Assembly (NCBI GenBank): GCA_963976055.1 | Contig: CAXBJB010000001.1 | Span: forward strand, 372,001-436,000 | Source of the DNA: UBA1479 sp963976055 | Lineage (GTDB): Bacteria > Pseudomonadota > Alphaproteobacteria > Rhodospirillales > Casp-alpha2 | DNA length: 64,000 bases | Direction of reading: 5' to 3' | Shown: in pieces, positions 1 to 8,322 of the stretch | How positions within the stretch are numbered: position 1 is the stretch's first letter | Layout of the letters: each line of letters begins with the position of its first letter | Program-made: the position numbers and the translations under genes | The notes under the pieces: generated by a model | Databases searched by the model: none | The model's input: the letters and a program-made list of their open reading frames with translations, nothing else | What the model was told of the DNA's origin: nothing

Positions 1-2
1 CA

Positions 3-722
3 CTCATGAAAGGGCGAATTCACACAGACGCTTTGATGCGGGCGGTTCTCGATTCTGATCGCGGGCTCAGGCTGCCCGACCAGCGTGTCAGTCACGTATT
101 TGTGGTCGATATCCCGACCTATCCGAAATTGTTGGCGATTACAGATGCGGCGATAAACATTTCTCCGGACCTAAACGCGAAGGCGCAAATTCTTCAGAAC
201 GCCATCTCGCTCTTTCATCTCCTTGGCGTCGCTAGACCCAAGGTCGCAGCGCTCTCGGCTGTTGAAACGGTGAATCCGGCGATTGTATCGACGGTGGACG
301 CGGCTTGCCTCGCGTTGATGGCAAGACGGGGGCAAATCTCCGGCGCTGCCATTGATGGCCCCATGGCCTTTGATAATGCGATCTCGAGTGACGCTGCAAA
401 GGTGAAGGGGATCGTGTCCGAGGTCGCGGGAGATGTCGATATTCTCCTCGTTCCCGATCTCATATCCGGCAACATCTTGGCCAAGAATCTAGAATATCTG
501 GCAGGCGCCACGGCGGCGGGTATCGTATTGGGATTGTCCGCGCCGGTCGTCCTAAGTTCGCGTGCCGATCCGACTCAGGCGCGCTTGGCGGCAATGGCGC
601 TTGCCGTCCTAATGCATCAGTCATCGGCGGCTCAACGACGACAAGGGCGCGAGGAGGAACTCGAGTCTGCGATTCACTGTGCAGCCCAACCTGAAAGCGC
701 CTGTTGTCCTATTGGAGCGTGA
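3..722 (+). CDS. Phosphate acetyl/butyryltransferase, C-terminal part (5' truncated by window)
   Basis: The frame is open to the window edge, so the visible 239 residues are the C-terminal part of a longer protein. The sequence from 'MKGRIHTDALMRAV' to about residue 205 matches the phosphate acetyl/butyryltransferase fold: the MKGxxHTD motif, 'DAAINISPDL', and 'DILLVPDLISGNILAKNL' near the acyl-CoA/phosphate site. Such enzymes interconvert acyl-CoA and acyl phosphate in the cytoplasm. Related proteins may carry an N-terminal MaoC-like hydratase domain, but that part cannot be seen here. The last 30 residues (AAQRRQGREEE...) are a low-complexity tail. It stops 5 bp before phaC, so the two are probably co-transcribed in a short-chain acyl-CoA/PHA operon. 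Confidence 0.85.
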   Translation, partial: LMKGRIHTDALMRAVLDSDRGLRLPDQRVSHVFVVDIPTYPKLLAITDAAINISPDLNAKAQILQNAISLFHLLGVARPKVAALSAVETVNPAIVSTVDAACLALMARRGQISGAAIDGPMAFDNAISSDAAKVKGIVSEVAGDVDILLVPDLISGNILAKNLEYLAGATAAGIVLGLSAPVVLSSRADPTQARLAAMALAVLMHQSSAAQRRQGREEELESAIHCAAQPESACCPIGA

Positions 723-727
723 ACAAA

Positions 728-2491
728 ATGAAGAATGGCCTGGAGTGTGAGGCGCCTGATCTCAAGTATGCCCCCAAAACCCAACCTTCGTTGGATCAAC
801 CGCTGAATGCTGCGCTTGGGCGGGTAACTGGTGGGATTAGCCCCACAGCTCTCTTTCAGGCGTACATCGATTGGGCTCAACATCTCCTTATGTCGCCGGA
901 CAAACAGATTGAACTTGCACTCAAGGCACAACGAAAGTTGTTGCGGTATATTGAATTCAGCCATAGTGCCTGTTGCGACCCTCAATGCGCACCATGCATC
1001 GACCCTTTGCCCCATGATAAGCGGTTTGTGGCTGAGGAATGGCAGGATTGGCCTTATCGGCTTGCCTACCAAGGGTTTCTTCTTACCCAGCAGTGGTGGC
1101 ACAACGCCACGACCCAGGTTTCCGGCGTCTCTAAACATCATGAACAGATAGTTTCCTTTGTCGCCCGCCAACTACTTGACGTTGTTTCGCCGGCGAATTA
1201 CCCGGCGACCAATCCGGAGTTCCGAAAGGCAACGCTGGAAAGCAGAGGTCATAACCTGGTTCAAGGGACGCTGAATTTTGTAGAGGATTGGAAACTGGCC
1301 CTTCAGGGTGAACGCCCGTCCGCAGTAAAGCAGTTCCAGGTCGGGCAAAATCTGGCCGTCACGCCAGGAAAGGTCGTTTTCCGCAACGAATTGATTGAAC
1401 TTATCCAATACACGCCAGCATCCGGAAAGGTTTATCCAGAGCCGATCCTGATCACACCGGCTTGGATAATGAAGTACTACATCCTCGACCTCAGCCCTGG
1501 AAATTCACTGGTCAGGTTTCTTGTCGAGCAGGGACACACGGTTTTCATCATCTCCTGGAAAAACCCGTCGGTGGAGGACCGCGAACTCAGTCTGGAAGAC
1601 TACCGTTTGCTTGGTGTGATGGCGGCGCTTGATGCGATCTCTGCGATCATGCCTGGGAGGGGCATCCACGGCGTCGGATATTGTCTCGGCGGCACTCTTA
1701 TGGCTATCGCGGCCGCGTGGATGGCCCGTGAGGATGATCGTCGTTTGGTATCCTTGACATTGTTCGCCGCGCAAACCGACTTTACCGAGGCTGGCGAACT
1801 TATGCTGTTTATCGATGAGGCGCAGGTCAACTTCCTCGAGAATATCATGGCAGAGACAGGATACCTGGACACCAAGCAAATGGCTGGGGCTTTCCAGCTC
1901 CTGCGCTCCAACGACTTGATATGGTCAAGCATGGTGAACGCATACCTGTTCGGCGAACGACTGCCTATGATTGACCTGATAGCCTGGAACGCAGATGCAA
2001 CACGGATGCCGTCGAAAATGCATTCAGAGTATCTCCGTAAGCTCTTCCTGAATAATGACCTTGCCGACGAGCGCTATGTCATCGGCGGTCGAGCAATCTC
2101 ATTGCGGGACATCCGTATTCCGATATTCGCGGTCAGTACTTTGTCCGATCATATCGCTCCGTGGCGCTCCGTATATAAAATCCATGCTCAGACCAACGCC
2201 GATGTCACCTTTGTTCTATCTACTGGTGGTCACAATGCCGGCGTCGTTAATCCGCCAGGCAACGCGAAGCGATCCCACCAAATCGCCGCTCACGATGATC
2301 TCGAAGCCTATCTCGATCCTGATTCCTGGCAGTCACAGGCGGACAATCATGAAGGATCTTGGTGGCCCTGTTGGCGGAAGTGGCTTGCGACGAATTCGGG
2401 AGTACTGGTCGACCCGCCTCGAATGGGGGCTGCGCGGAAAGGCTATAAACCGCTCTGCGATGCCCCTGGGACATATGTCTATATGCAGTGA
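728..2491 (+). CDS. phaC: Class I poly(3-hydroxyalkanoate) synthase
   Basis: Polymerises (R)-3-hydroxyacyl-CoA into PHA at granule surfaces. The 587-residue protein is of normal class I length. The lipase-like box has catalytic Cys319 in 'GVGYCLGGTL'; the triad partners are Asp in 'STLSDHIAPW' and His in 'STGGHNAGVVNPPG'. The N-terminal PhaC domain contains 'QWWHNAT' and 'NYPATNPE'. ATG at 728 is preferred over the upstream TTG at 704, which lies inside the previous gene; GGAG at 713-716 could be its ribosome site. It sits between an acyl-phosphate transferase and a FabI-like reductase, a neighbourhood seen for PHA or short-chain acyl metabolism. Confidence 0.93.
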   Translation: MKNGLECEAPDLKYAPKTQPSLDQPLNAALGRVTGGISPTALFQAYIDWAQHLLMSPDKQIELALKAQRKLLRYIEFSHSACCDPQCAPCIDPLPHDKRFVAEEWQDWPYRLAYQGFLLTQQWWHNATTQVSGVSKHHEQIVSFVARQLLDVVSPANYPATNPEFRKATLESRGHNLVQGTLNFVEDWKLALQGERPSAVKQFQVGQNLAVTPGKVVFRNELIELIQYTPASGKVYPEPILITPAWIMKYYILDLSPGNSLVRFLVEQGHTVFIISWKNPSVEDRELSLEDYRLLGVMAALDAISAIMPGRGIHGVGYCLGGTLMAIAAAWMAREDDRRLVSLTLFAAQTDFTEAGELMLFIDEAQVNFLENIMAETGYLDTKQMAGAFQLLRSNDLIWSSMVNAYLFGERLPMIDLIAWNADATRMPSKMHSEYLRKLFLNNDLADERYVIGGRAISLRDIRIPIFAVSTLSDHIAPWRSVYKIHAQTNADVTFVLSTGGHNAGVVNPPGNAKRSHQIAAHDDLEAYLDPDSWQSQADNHEGSWWPCWRKWLATNSGVLVDPPRMGAARKGYKPLCDAPGTYVYMQ

Positions 2492-2548
2492 ATTGATGGC
2501 GACGTGAGATTGGTTCACTCGCTCGAACTGCAGGAGGAGTATCAGAGA

Positions 2549-3331
2549 ATGGAAGTCATAGATTTGAATGGCCGGAAAGGACTGGTCGTTGGTATTGCCA
2601 ACGAGCACAGCCTTGCTTGGTCGGCGGCGCAGCGTTTCCGGAATGCTGGCGCCGAACTGGCGATTTCCTACCTGAACGACAAGGCGATGCCGTTTGTTGA
2701 GCCGCTTGCCCGCGAAATCGAAACCCCGGTTTTCCTTCCCTGTGACGTCTCCGTCCCCGGGCAATTGGAAAAGTTGTTTGACACGATAGCGGAAAAATGG
2801 GGTCGACTGGATTTTCTTCTGCATTCGATCGCTTGGGCCCGGAAAGAGGATCTGCATGGCAGGCTGACCGACTGTTCGAGCGATGGGTTCGCTGAATCAA
2901 TGTTGATATCTTGTCATTCCTTTATCCGCATGGCCAAGCTTGCCGAGCCATTGATGCAAGAGGGCGGCAGCCTGATGACTCTAAGCTACTACGGTGCTGA
3001 GAAGGTGGTAGATCACTACAATGTCATGGGGCCTGTGAAGGCTGCTCTCGAAGCATCAGTTCGGTACTTGGCACATGAACTCGGACGCTCTTCCATTAGA
3101 GTGAACGCCATCTCGGCGGGCGCTGTGGCAACACGCGCTGCTTCCGGGATTGAGCATTTCGACGAACTCCTGAATGAAACGGTGCTAAAGGCGCCGCTTC
3201 GGAGAACCGTCGAATCCTGTGAAGTTGGGCGCGCCGCATTGATGTTGGCGAGCGATTATTCTTCCGCCATTACAGGTGAAACGCTCCACGTCGACGCCGG
3301 ATTTCATATTGAGGGCATGGTTTTTCATTGA
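2549..3331 (+). CDS. fabI: Enoyl-[ACP] reductase, FabI-like SDR
   Basis: NAD(P)H-dependent enoyl-ACP (or enoyl-CoA) reductase of the divergent SDR type. The 260 residues show 'GLVVGIANEHSLAW' (the FabI nucleotide-binding variant), 'PCDVSVPGQLEKLF', 'FLLHSIAWA' and the catalytic pair in 'YNVMGPVK' (Tyr-x6-Lys), followed by 'RVNAISAGAVATRAASGI'. The ATG at 2549 has AGGAGG at 2532-2537; a longer GTG-initiated frame from 2504 lacks such a site. It follows phaC by 57 bp in the same direction. Its substrate in this operon may be a short-chain intermediate rather than bulk fatty-acid synthesis; that is inference. Confidence 0.88.
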   Translation: MEVIDLNGRKGLVVGIANEHSLAWSAAQRFRNAGAELAISYLNDKAMPFVEPLAREIETPVFLPCDVSVPGQLEKLFDTIAEKWGRLDFLLHSIAWARKEDLHGRLTDCSSDGFAESMLISCHSFIRMAKLAEPLMQEGGSLMTLSYYGAEKVVDHYNVMGPVKAALEASVRYLAHELGRSSIRVNAISAGAVATRAASGIEHFDELLNETVLKAPLRRTVESCEVGRAALMLASDYSSAITGETLHVDAGFHIEGMVFH

Positions 3332-3376
3332 GATTTGGTCGCGGGGCTGTTTGCGACCGAGGCAGAAAATTTTGAC

Positions 3377-3407
3377 TTGACCCTCCTGCTGCGGGAGCCC
3401 TCATACA
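3377..3407 (+). promoter_or_regulatory. CueR-type promoter/operator 1 (TTGACC-N19-CATACA)
   Basis: The -35 TTGACC (3377-3382) is separated by 19 bp from the -10 CATACA (3402-3407), the stretched spacing of MerR-family metal promoters. The spacer carries a CCTCC/GGGAG dyad centred near 3390. It lies 36 bp upstream of the beta-propeller start at 3443 and resembles the elements at 8262, 10140 and 13553. The cueR gene at 12671 is the obvious regulator. Confidence 0.75.
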
Positions 3408-3442
3408 AAGATTTATTCGGTTTTGAGCGAATGGAGAGGGTT

Positions 3443-4540
3443 ATGTTTCAGCAATCGATCAGTCGAGTTTCGGAGGCCCGCGCAACAGGATTGGGCTTTC
3501 TTATCATGGCGGCCTATTTCGCGATGGCTGCGCTTTCCTCGGCCTCAGCCGGAGAACGGAATGTGGTTTTTGTCCCCATGGGCGGCAACAATGAAATCGC
3601 GGTTATCGATGTCGATACAAACAAGGTCGTCGAGCGCATCACCGGCGTACCGGCTGTCCACGGGCTTGCCAAGACGCCCGACGGGAAGCTCCTTATCGCC
3701 GGCAGCTTCACGGAGGTCGAGCCCGGCGCCACAATACCTGAACGGCCTGCGGGTGTGTCGGCGGAAGACCATGCCGCGCATCACGCGAAATCGGCAAGCC
3801 GACCAGTGGCGAAGAGCGCCGTCATAAGCCGCGTAACCTTCATCAAGGTCAAGGACCGTTCCGTGGTTCGTCGGGTCGATGTTCCGGGTGGAGTTCATCA
3901 TGTTGCTGCGTCGCCCAATGGTTTCTTCGCCGCTGTGACCCATCCCAATCAGGATGCGGTATCCGTGATCGATATTCGGACGTTCACGGTCGTTGCGACC
4001 GTCAAGACCGGGGCCGTGCCCAACTATGCCGCCTTTTCTCAGGACGGAGCCCGCCTTTACATCAGCGATTCCGGTGACAACTCCGTCAGCATTGTGCGCA
4101 CGGCCAACTGGCGGGTTTCCGACAGGGTGAAGGTTGGAGAAGCCCCGGAGCACCTCGTTGTTCGAGATGATCTCGGAAAGATGTTCGTCAACAACGTCGG
4201 CGACGGCACTGTGTCGGTCATTGACCTTAAGCACCTTGCCGTTGCCAAGGTTTTAAAGGGCGGTGAGGATCCGCACGGCATCGACGTGTCTGAGGACGGC
4301 CGGACGCTCTTTGTGAGCGCCAAGGGCGCGAACAAGCTCATTGCGATCGATCTGAGTTCCGGTGACCGGCGCGAACTAACGTTGGCACCGCAGCCCTACC
4401 ATCTGGCGGTGATCAAGGGCCAAGGCGTGATCTATGTCTCGAGCGTCGAACTGCCGAAGCTATGGGTTGTCGATGCGAAGACCCTGAAACTGACCGGCAC
4501 GATCGACGTCGGCGGCAAGGGACATCAGTTAGTTCAGTAA
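3443..4540 (+). CDS. YVTN-family beta-propeller protein, exported
   Basis: A 365-residue protein with an N-terminal hydrophobic export segment (about residues 14-34, ending ASAG) followed by propeller repeats of the 'VVFVPMGGNNEIAVIDVDTNKVVERI' class, recurring as 'DAVSVIDIRTF', 'NSVSIVRTANW', 'GTVSVIDLKHL' and 'NKLIAIDLSSG'. YVTN/cytochrome-cd1-like propellers act as periplasmic binding scaffolds. ATG 3443 has GGAGAGGG at 3433-3440 directly upstream, making it a better start than ATG 3431 or the frame opening at 3335, which would lie upstream of the promoter. It is the first gene after CueR-type operator 1, so a copper-linked periplasmic role is inferred. The substrate is unknown. Confidence 0.8.
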   Translation: MFQQSISRVSEARATGLGFLIMAAYFAMAALSSASAGERNVVFVPMGGNNEIAVIDVDTNKVVERITGVPAVHGLAKTPDGKLLIAGSFTEVEPGATIPERPAGVSAEDHAAHHAKSASRPVAKSAVISRVTFIKVKDRSVVRRVDVPGGVHHVAASPNGFFAAVTHPNQDAVSVIDIRTFTVVATVKTGAVPNYAAFSQDGARLYISDSGDNSVSIVRTANWRVSDRVKVGEAPEHLVVRDDLGKMFVNNVGDGTVSVIDLKHLAVAKVLKGGEDPHGIDVSEDGRTLFVSAKGANKLIAIDLSSGDRRELTLAPQPYHLAVIKGQGVIYVSSVELPKLWVVDAKTLKLTGTIDVGGKGHQLVQ

Positions 4541-4565
4541 TGGGCTTCAGTTGGAGGGCGATAAA

Positions 4566-4865
4566 ATGGCTGAAAGACATTCCAACGGCATATTGAGCGG
4601 GTTGTTTTCGCGAAGCGGCTTGGTCCTTGCTGGGTTTCTCGGTGTTGCCGGATACTTTCTCTGGACCGAGCATCAGGCGCACGTGGCCAGTGCGTTACCG
4701 TATCTTCCATGGCTTCTTATTCTTCTGTGTCCCTTGATGCACCTCTTTATGCACCACGGGCACGGTGGCCATGGCGGCCACGAGGGGCACGAAGGCCACC
4801 AATCGGAAGGGAAGGCCGAGGGCGGTCGGGACGAAGGCAATAATCGTGGAGGACCAAGCGCATGA
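4566..4865 (+). CDS. DUF2933 small membrane protein with His/Gly-rich tail
   Basis: 99 residues with two predicted membrane segments ('LVLAGFLGVAGYFLW' and 'LPWLLILLCPLMHLFMHH'), followed by a His/Gly-rich stretch (HGHGGHGGHEGHEGHQ) and a charged tail. The 'CPLMHLFMHHGHG' core is typical of DUF2933 proteins, which recur in copper-resistance loci. GGAGG at 4553-4557 precedes ATG 4566. Its stop overlaps the next start (ATGA), indicating translational coupling. The His-rich tail suggests metal buffering at the membrane; this is inferred from composition. Confidence 0.8.
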   Translation: MAERHSNGILSGLFSRSGLVLAGFLGVAGYFLWTEHQAHVASALPYLPWLLILLCPLMHLFMHHGHGGHGGHEGHEGHQSEGKAEGGRDEGNNRGGPSA

Positions 4866-5515
4866 GCGAGACAACTAACGCCTACGGTCTTTGGTCCCTT
4901 GTGATCATTAACTCCGCGGTATTTATCATGTTTGCCTTCAGTTTCTTCAAGCCACAGACGGCAACGGACTGGCGGTCCTTCGGGGCGTTCAGCGCGTTCC
5001 TGGTCGCGTTGTTCACTGAGATGTATGGCTTTCCGCTAACCATCTACCTTCTATCCGGCTGGCTTCAGAGCAATTATCCGGGGATCGACTGGTTAGCTCA
5101 TGATTCGGGCCACCTGCCCGAGATGATCTTCGGCTGGCAGGGCAACCCGCATTTCGGTCCATTCCATATTCTGAGCTTCGCATTCATCCTGGCGGGATTC
5201 GCGCTGATTTCGTCCGCTTGGCGCATTCTTTACCAGGCGCAGAAATCCGGCACGCTGGCGAGGACAGGCGCTTATGCGAAGGTCCGTCATCCGCAGTACG
5301 TTGGATTTATCGCCATTATGATCGGATTCCTTTTTCAGTGGCCGACGGTTCTGACGCTGGCGATGTTCCCGGTCCTCGTCTGGATGTACGTCCGGCTGGC
5401 ATATGCGGAGGAACAGACGGCGCTAAAGGAGTTCGGCGCCGAATACGAAGACTACCGGTCCAGGGTTCCGGCGTTTATCCCTCGGTTTGGGAATTTGGTC
5501 GATACGACGACATAA
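4862..5515 (+). CDS. Isoprenylcysteine carboxyl methyltransferase-like membrane protein
   Basis: A 217-residue integral membrane protein of the ICMT/PEMT superfamily. Hydrophobic segments occur near residues 12-30, 37-60, 98-118 and 145-172. The C-terminal half has the family signature 'YAKVRHPQYVGFIAIMIGF' and 'AEEQTALKEFGAEYEDYRSRVPAFIPR', which form the S-adenosylmethionine site in characterised members. It starts inside the stop of the DUF2933 gene (ATGA). DUF2933 and ICMT-like genes commonly travel together with copper efflux genes; the methylated substrate in bacteria is not known. Confidence 0.82.
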   Translation: MSETTNAYGLWSLVIINSAVFIMFAFSFFKPQTATDWRSFGAFSAFLVALFTEMYGFPLTIYLLSGWLQSNYPGIDWLAHDSGHLPEMIFGWQGNPHFGPFHILSFAFILAGFALISSAWRILYQAQKSGTLARTGAYAKVRHPQYVGFIAIMIGFLFQWPTVLTLAMFPVLVWMYVRLAYAEEQTALKEFGAEYEDYRSRVPAFIPRFGNLVDTTT

Positions 5516-5562
5516 CCGCATCCGGGGTTAACGACCAAGCTAAGTGAGCAGGTTGTTTCACG

Positions 5563-6117
5563 ATGATGAAATCAGAAGGACATATTGAAAGCCTCAGGAT
5601 TGACGAGCGGTCGAGACGCGATTTTCTGATCGTCTCAACATCGACGCTCGCAGCTACCGGCGTGGCTTTGTCGGTTTGGCCGTTGATCGACAGCCTTAAT
5701 CCGGCATCCGACACGCTCGCGCTCGCATCGACAGACTTGAACCTGCGGCCTATTGAGCGCGGCCAGCGGGTTACGGTCGTTTGGCAAGGCAAGCCGGTAT
5801 TTGTGGATCGTCGTACTCCGGAGGCCGTTACAAAAGCGAAGGCAGATGATAGCGCGGCCTTGCCGGATCCGGAGAAGGATGCGGACCGGGTCCAAAGGGA
5901 AGAGTGGTTAATTGTCGTTGGGATTTGCACACATCTGGGCTGCATTCCCCTTGGTCAGCGAGAAGGGAGCCGGCGAGGTGATTTCGGCGGCTGGTTTTGC
6001 CCCTGTCATGGGTCTCACTACGACACCTCCGGCCGCATCAGGAAAGGGCCGGCGCCGCGCAATCTGGTCGTGCCGCCATATGCTTTCCCCAACCCTGAGA
6101 AATTGGTGATCGGATGA
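5563..6117 (+). CDS. Rieske iron-sulfur protein, Tat-exported, without bc1 partners
   Basis: 184 residues with twin-arginine signal/anchor 'RRDFLIVSTSTLAATG' and the two Rieske [2Fe-2S] boxes 'CTHLGC' and 'CPCHGSHYD', as in the PetA subunit of cytochrome bc1. The insertion between the anchor and the cluster ('RRTPEAVTKAKADDS...DKDADR' region) is like that of alphaproteobacterial PetA. No cytochrome b or c1 gene is adjacent, so this is an orphan or accessory copy inside a copper cluster. It could swap into bc1 under copper stress, or pass electrons to the cytochromes nearby. Tandem ATG codons at 5563 and 5566 are both usable. Confidence 0.88.
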   Translation: MMKSEGHIESLRIDERSRRDFLIVSTSTLAATGVALSVWPLIDSLNPASDTLALASTDLNLRPIERGQRVTVVWQGKPVFVDRRTPEAVTKAKADDSAALPDPEKDADRVQREEWLIVVGICTHLGCIPLGQREGSRRGDFGGWFCPCHGSHYDTSGRIRKGPAPRNLVVPPYAFPNPEKLVIG

Positions 6118-6140
6118 CATTGGAAATGGAAGGATTTGTT

Positions 6141-6539
6141 ATGAGAACAAAGTTGACCGGCGGGGCGCACGCTTTTCGTCGATATGGTCTCGCTTTCCGG
6201 TTCTTCGTCGTGGCGGCGGTGGCGATGGTCTCAGTTACGGCGGTATCTAGCGCGCGGGCTGAGATGAGTGCGGACGAAATTCGAAATAAAGTCGCCGCTG
6301 ACTACGGTGTTACGGTTCTGAAAATAACACCTGTGGAGAGCGCGTCAGGCACTCGTTATGCCGTGACCGTGATGGCTCCTGGTGGCAACCGGAACCATGC
6401 GTTTCAAGTCAACACCATCGTGGTTGATAGTGAAACCGGCAAACCGGTGATTCTGTATGGCCATACCGGCGGGCAACAGCAATCGGCGGCGCCGTCGATT
6501 TCACACCGCACGCATCCACGCATGGCTGGGGATGAATAG
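6141..6539 (+). CDS. Secreted PepSY-like small protein
   Basis: 132 residues. The N-terminus 'RRYGLAFRFFVVAAVAMVSVTAVSSARA' is a signal peptide. The mature part ('MSADEIRNKVAADYGVTVLKI...YAVTVMAPGGNRNHAFQVNTIVVDSETGKPV') has the size and alternation of a PepSY-type domain. ATG 6141 has GGAAGGA at 6128-6134. An earlier ATG at 6114 overlaps the Rieske stop and is less likely. It lies between the Rieske and cytochrome c genes, so it belongs to the same copper-inducible transcript. Function is unassigned. Confidence 0.7.
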   Translation: MRTKLTGGAHAFRRYGLAFRFFVVAAVAMVSVTAVSSARAEMSADEIRNKVAADYGVTVLKITPVESASGTRYAVTVMAPGGNRNHAFQVNTIVVDSETGKPVILYGHTGGQQQSAAPSISHRTHPRMAGDE

Positions 6540-6594
6540 AATGATCGGGCAGAGCTGTTGAACACCAGAGATGTCGTCGCCGTGGAGGGGAGTA

Positions 6595-7026
6595 GTGAAG
6601 ATCATGGACAAGGTGCCCGCTATCTTTGTGAGTGCGTTTGTCATAGGCGGCATTGCCATCATCGGTTGGAAGATTTTCTCCTCGGAACGGGCAGACACGG
6701 TCGTTTCGGTGAAGGTGCCCACGCTGTCGCAGCCGGCGAAGGCCGGCAAGGCGGCGTTCGATGCGACCTGCGCTCAGTGCCACGGTGCTAACGCCGCCGG
6801 ATCTGACAAGGGGCCGCCTCTGGTACATGACATCTACAATCCCGGCCATCATGCAGACTATGCGTTCGTACTTGCGGCCCAGCGGGGCGTGCGGCAACAT
6901 CATTGGCCGTTCGGTGACATGCCGCCGCAGCCACAGGTGAGCGAGGCGGATATCGGGGCCATTGTCCGCTACATTCGCGAGTTGCAGGCCGCTAACGGAA
7001 TTGGATACCGGCCACACAACATGTGA
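6595..7026 (+). CDS. Membrane-anchored c-type cytochrome
   Basis: 143 residues: one N-terminal anchor ('VPAIFVSAFVIGGIAIIGWKIF') and a single haem c motif CAQCH followed by 'GANAAGSDKGPPL' and a downstream Met in 'FGDMPPQPQVSEADIGAIVRYIREL', the usual axial ligand of class I cytochromes. GTG 6595 is chosen because GGAGGGG (6584-6590) sits 4 bp upstream; ATG 6604 and ATG 6571 are alternatives. It is a likely electron acceptor for the neighbouring Rieske protein or for copper oxidation. Confidence 0.82.
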   Translation: MKIMDKVPAIFVSAFVIGGIAIIGWKIFSSERADTVVSVKVPTLSQPAKAGKAAFDATCAQCHGANAAGSDKGPPLVHDIYNPGHHADYAFVLAAQRGVRQHHWPFGDMPPQPQVSEADIGAIVRYIRELQAANGIGYRPHNM

Positions 7027-7070
7027 AGTGGCCGTGTGCATTCCTCCAACCTCTGTTTCTGAGAGAATAA

Positions 7071-8240
7071 ATGAAAAGCCTGCTTCGCAGTGATCAAGGT
7101 GCCGGCATCGTCATGCTTGCATTCATGGCGCTTGCTTTGGTCGCTGCCAATTCACCCTTCGCAGCATTGTATCAGGCCGTCCATCACACGCCGGTCCACT
7201 TGCGTATCGGCGAACTCCTCATCGAAGGCCCAATGGTTTACTGGATTAATCAGGGACTCATGGTGATCTTTTTTGTCATCATCGGTTTCGAAATCAAACA
7301 GCAGGTCCTCGAAGGACAGCTCAACACCTTGCGGAGTGCGGCGCTACCGGCTTTCGCGGCGCTGGGAGGCATGGCGGTGCCCGCGATCGTCTATGCGTCT
7401 TTCAATCAGGGTGACGCTGTGGGCATACGGGGTTGGGCGGTGCCGACTGCGACCGACATTGTGCTCGCTCTGAGCATTCTCTCGCTGATGGGGCCGCGTG
7501 TGCCGATCGGACTGAAAGTCTTTCTGACGGCTCTCGCCGTGTTCGATGACATCGGGGCGGTCATCATCATCGGTGTATTTTATGGTGAGCATTTTTCCCT
7601 GGTACCGGCGGTGGTTGGGTTGGCTGCGGTTGTCGGGCTGTTCGCGCTTAATCGCTGGAAGGTTACTAACCCCGTTGCATACATCATCGTCGGAGCGGTT
7701 CTGTGGGTAGGCATGTTGAAAGCGGGTGTCGAGGCTGCTCTTGCAGGGGTTATAATTGCGGCTGCAGTTCCCATGCACGGAGACCGGACAAAGTCCAAAT
7801 CCCCTCTGCGTTCCGCTGAAAACACCCTCCATTTGTGGAGTTCCCTGCTCGTCGTTCCCCTATTCGTGTTTTTCAATTCCGGCGTGGTTTTGGACGAGAA
7901 GGCATTTTCCAGCAGCAGCGAAGGGGTTTGGCTTGGGATCGTCCTGGGGTTGTTCCTTGGGAAACAGGTCGGCATATTCGGTGCAGTATTTCTCGCGGTT
8001 CGTTCTGGTCTTTGCCGTTTGCCGGAACGTGTCAACTGGATGCAGGTATTCGGTGTTTCGATTCTTGCGGGGATCGGATTCACCATGAGCTTGTTCATCG
8101 CCACACGGGCATTTCCGGATCCGGCGGTGTTGTCATCAGCGAAGCTTGCGGTTCTATCCGGGTCGCTGTTGTCTGCCGTGATTGGTGTTCTGGTTCTTCA
8201 GTATGCGACTATCGGGTCCGGAACGATCACGCACGATTGA
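7071..8240 (+). CDS. nhaA: Na+/H+ antiporter NhaA
   Basis: A 389-residue inner-membrane antiporter. The ion-binding region is intact: 'VPTATDIVLALSILSLMGPRVP' and 'FLTALAVFDDIGAVIII' contain the paired Asp residues of the NhaA site. About 12 hydrophobic segments fit the fold. It exchanges Na+ for H+ across the inner membrane. Its position at the end of the run starting at the copper operator at 3377 is unusual; it may support proton balance when CPx-ATPase or antiport systems are active. A separate promoter was not recognised. Confidence 0.95.
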   Translation: MKSLLRSDQGAGIVMLAFMALALVAANSPFAALYQAVHHTPVHLRIGELLIEGPMVYWINQGLMVIFFVIIGFEIKQQVLEGQLNTLRSAALPAFAALGGMAVPAIVYASFNQGDAVGIRGWAVPTATDIVLALSILSLMGPRVPIGLKVFLTALAVFDDIGAVIIIGVFYGEHFSLVPAVVGLAAVVGLFALNRWKVTNPVAYIIVGAVLWVGMLKAGVEAALAGVIIAAAVPMHGDRTKSKSPLRSAENTLHLWSSLLVVPLFVFFNSGVVLDEKAFSSSSEGVWLGIVLGLFLGKQVGIFGAVFLAVRSGLCRLPERVNWMQVFGVSILAGIGFTMSLFIATRAFPDPAVLSSAKLAVLSGSLLSAVIGVLVLQYATIGSGTITHD

Positions 8241-8261
8241 TATTTTTCGGGATACTTGGTG

Positions 8262-8292
8262 TTGACCCTCTTCCTACAGGATGCTTCAGGAT
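8262..8292 (+). promoter_or_regulatory. CueR-type promoter/operator 2 (TTGACC-N19-CAGGAT)
   Basis: TTGACC at 8262-8267, 19-bp spacer, CAGGAT at 8287-8292. The left half-site matches the other three elements (ACCCTC) while the right half (AGGATGCTTC) is more degenerate. It lies 30 bp before the lipoprotein start at 8323. A possible earlier in-frame ATG at 8281 falls inside this promoter, which argues against that start. Confidence 0.65.
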
Positions 8293-8322
8293 TTTCATCA
8301 GTTTTTGGGAAGGAGATGTAAA

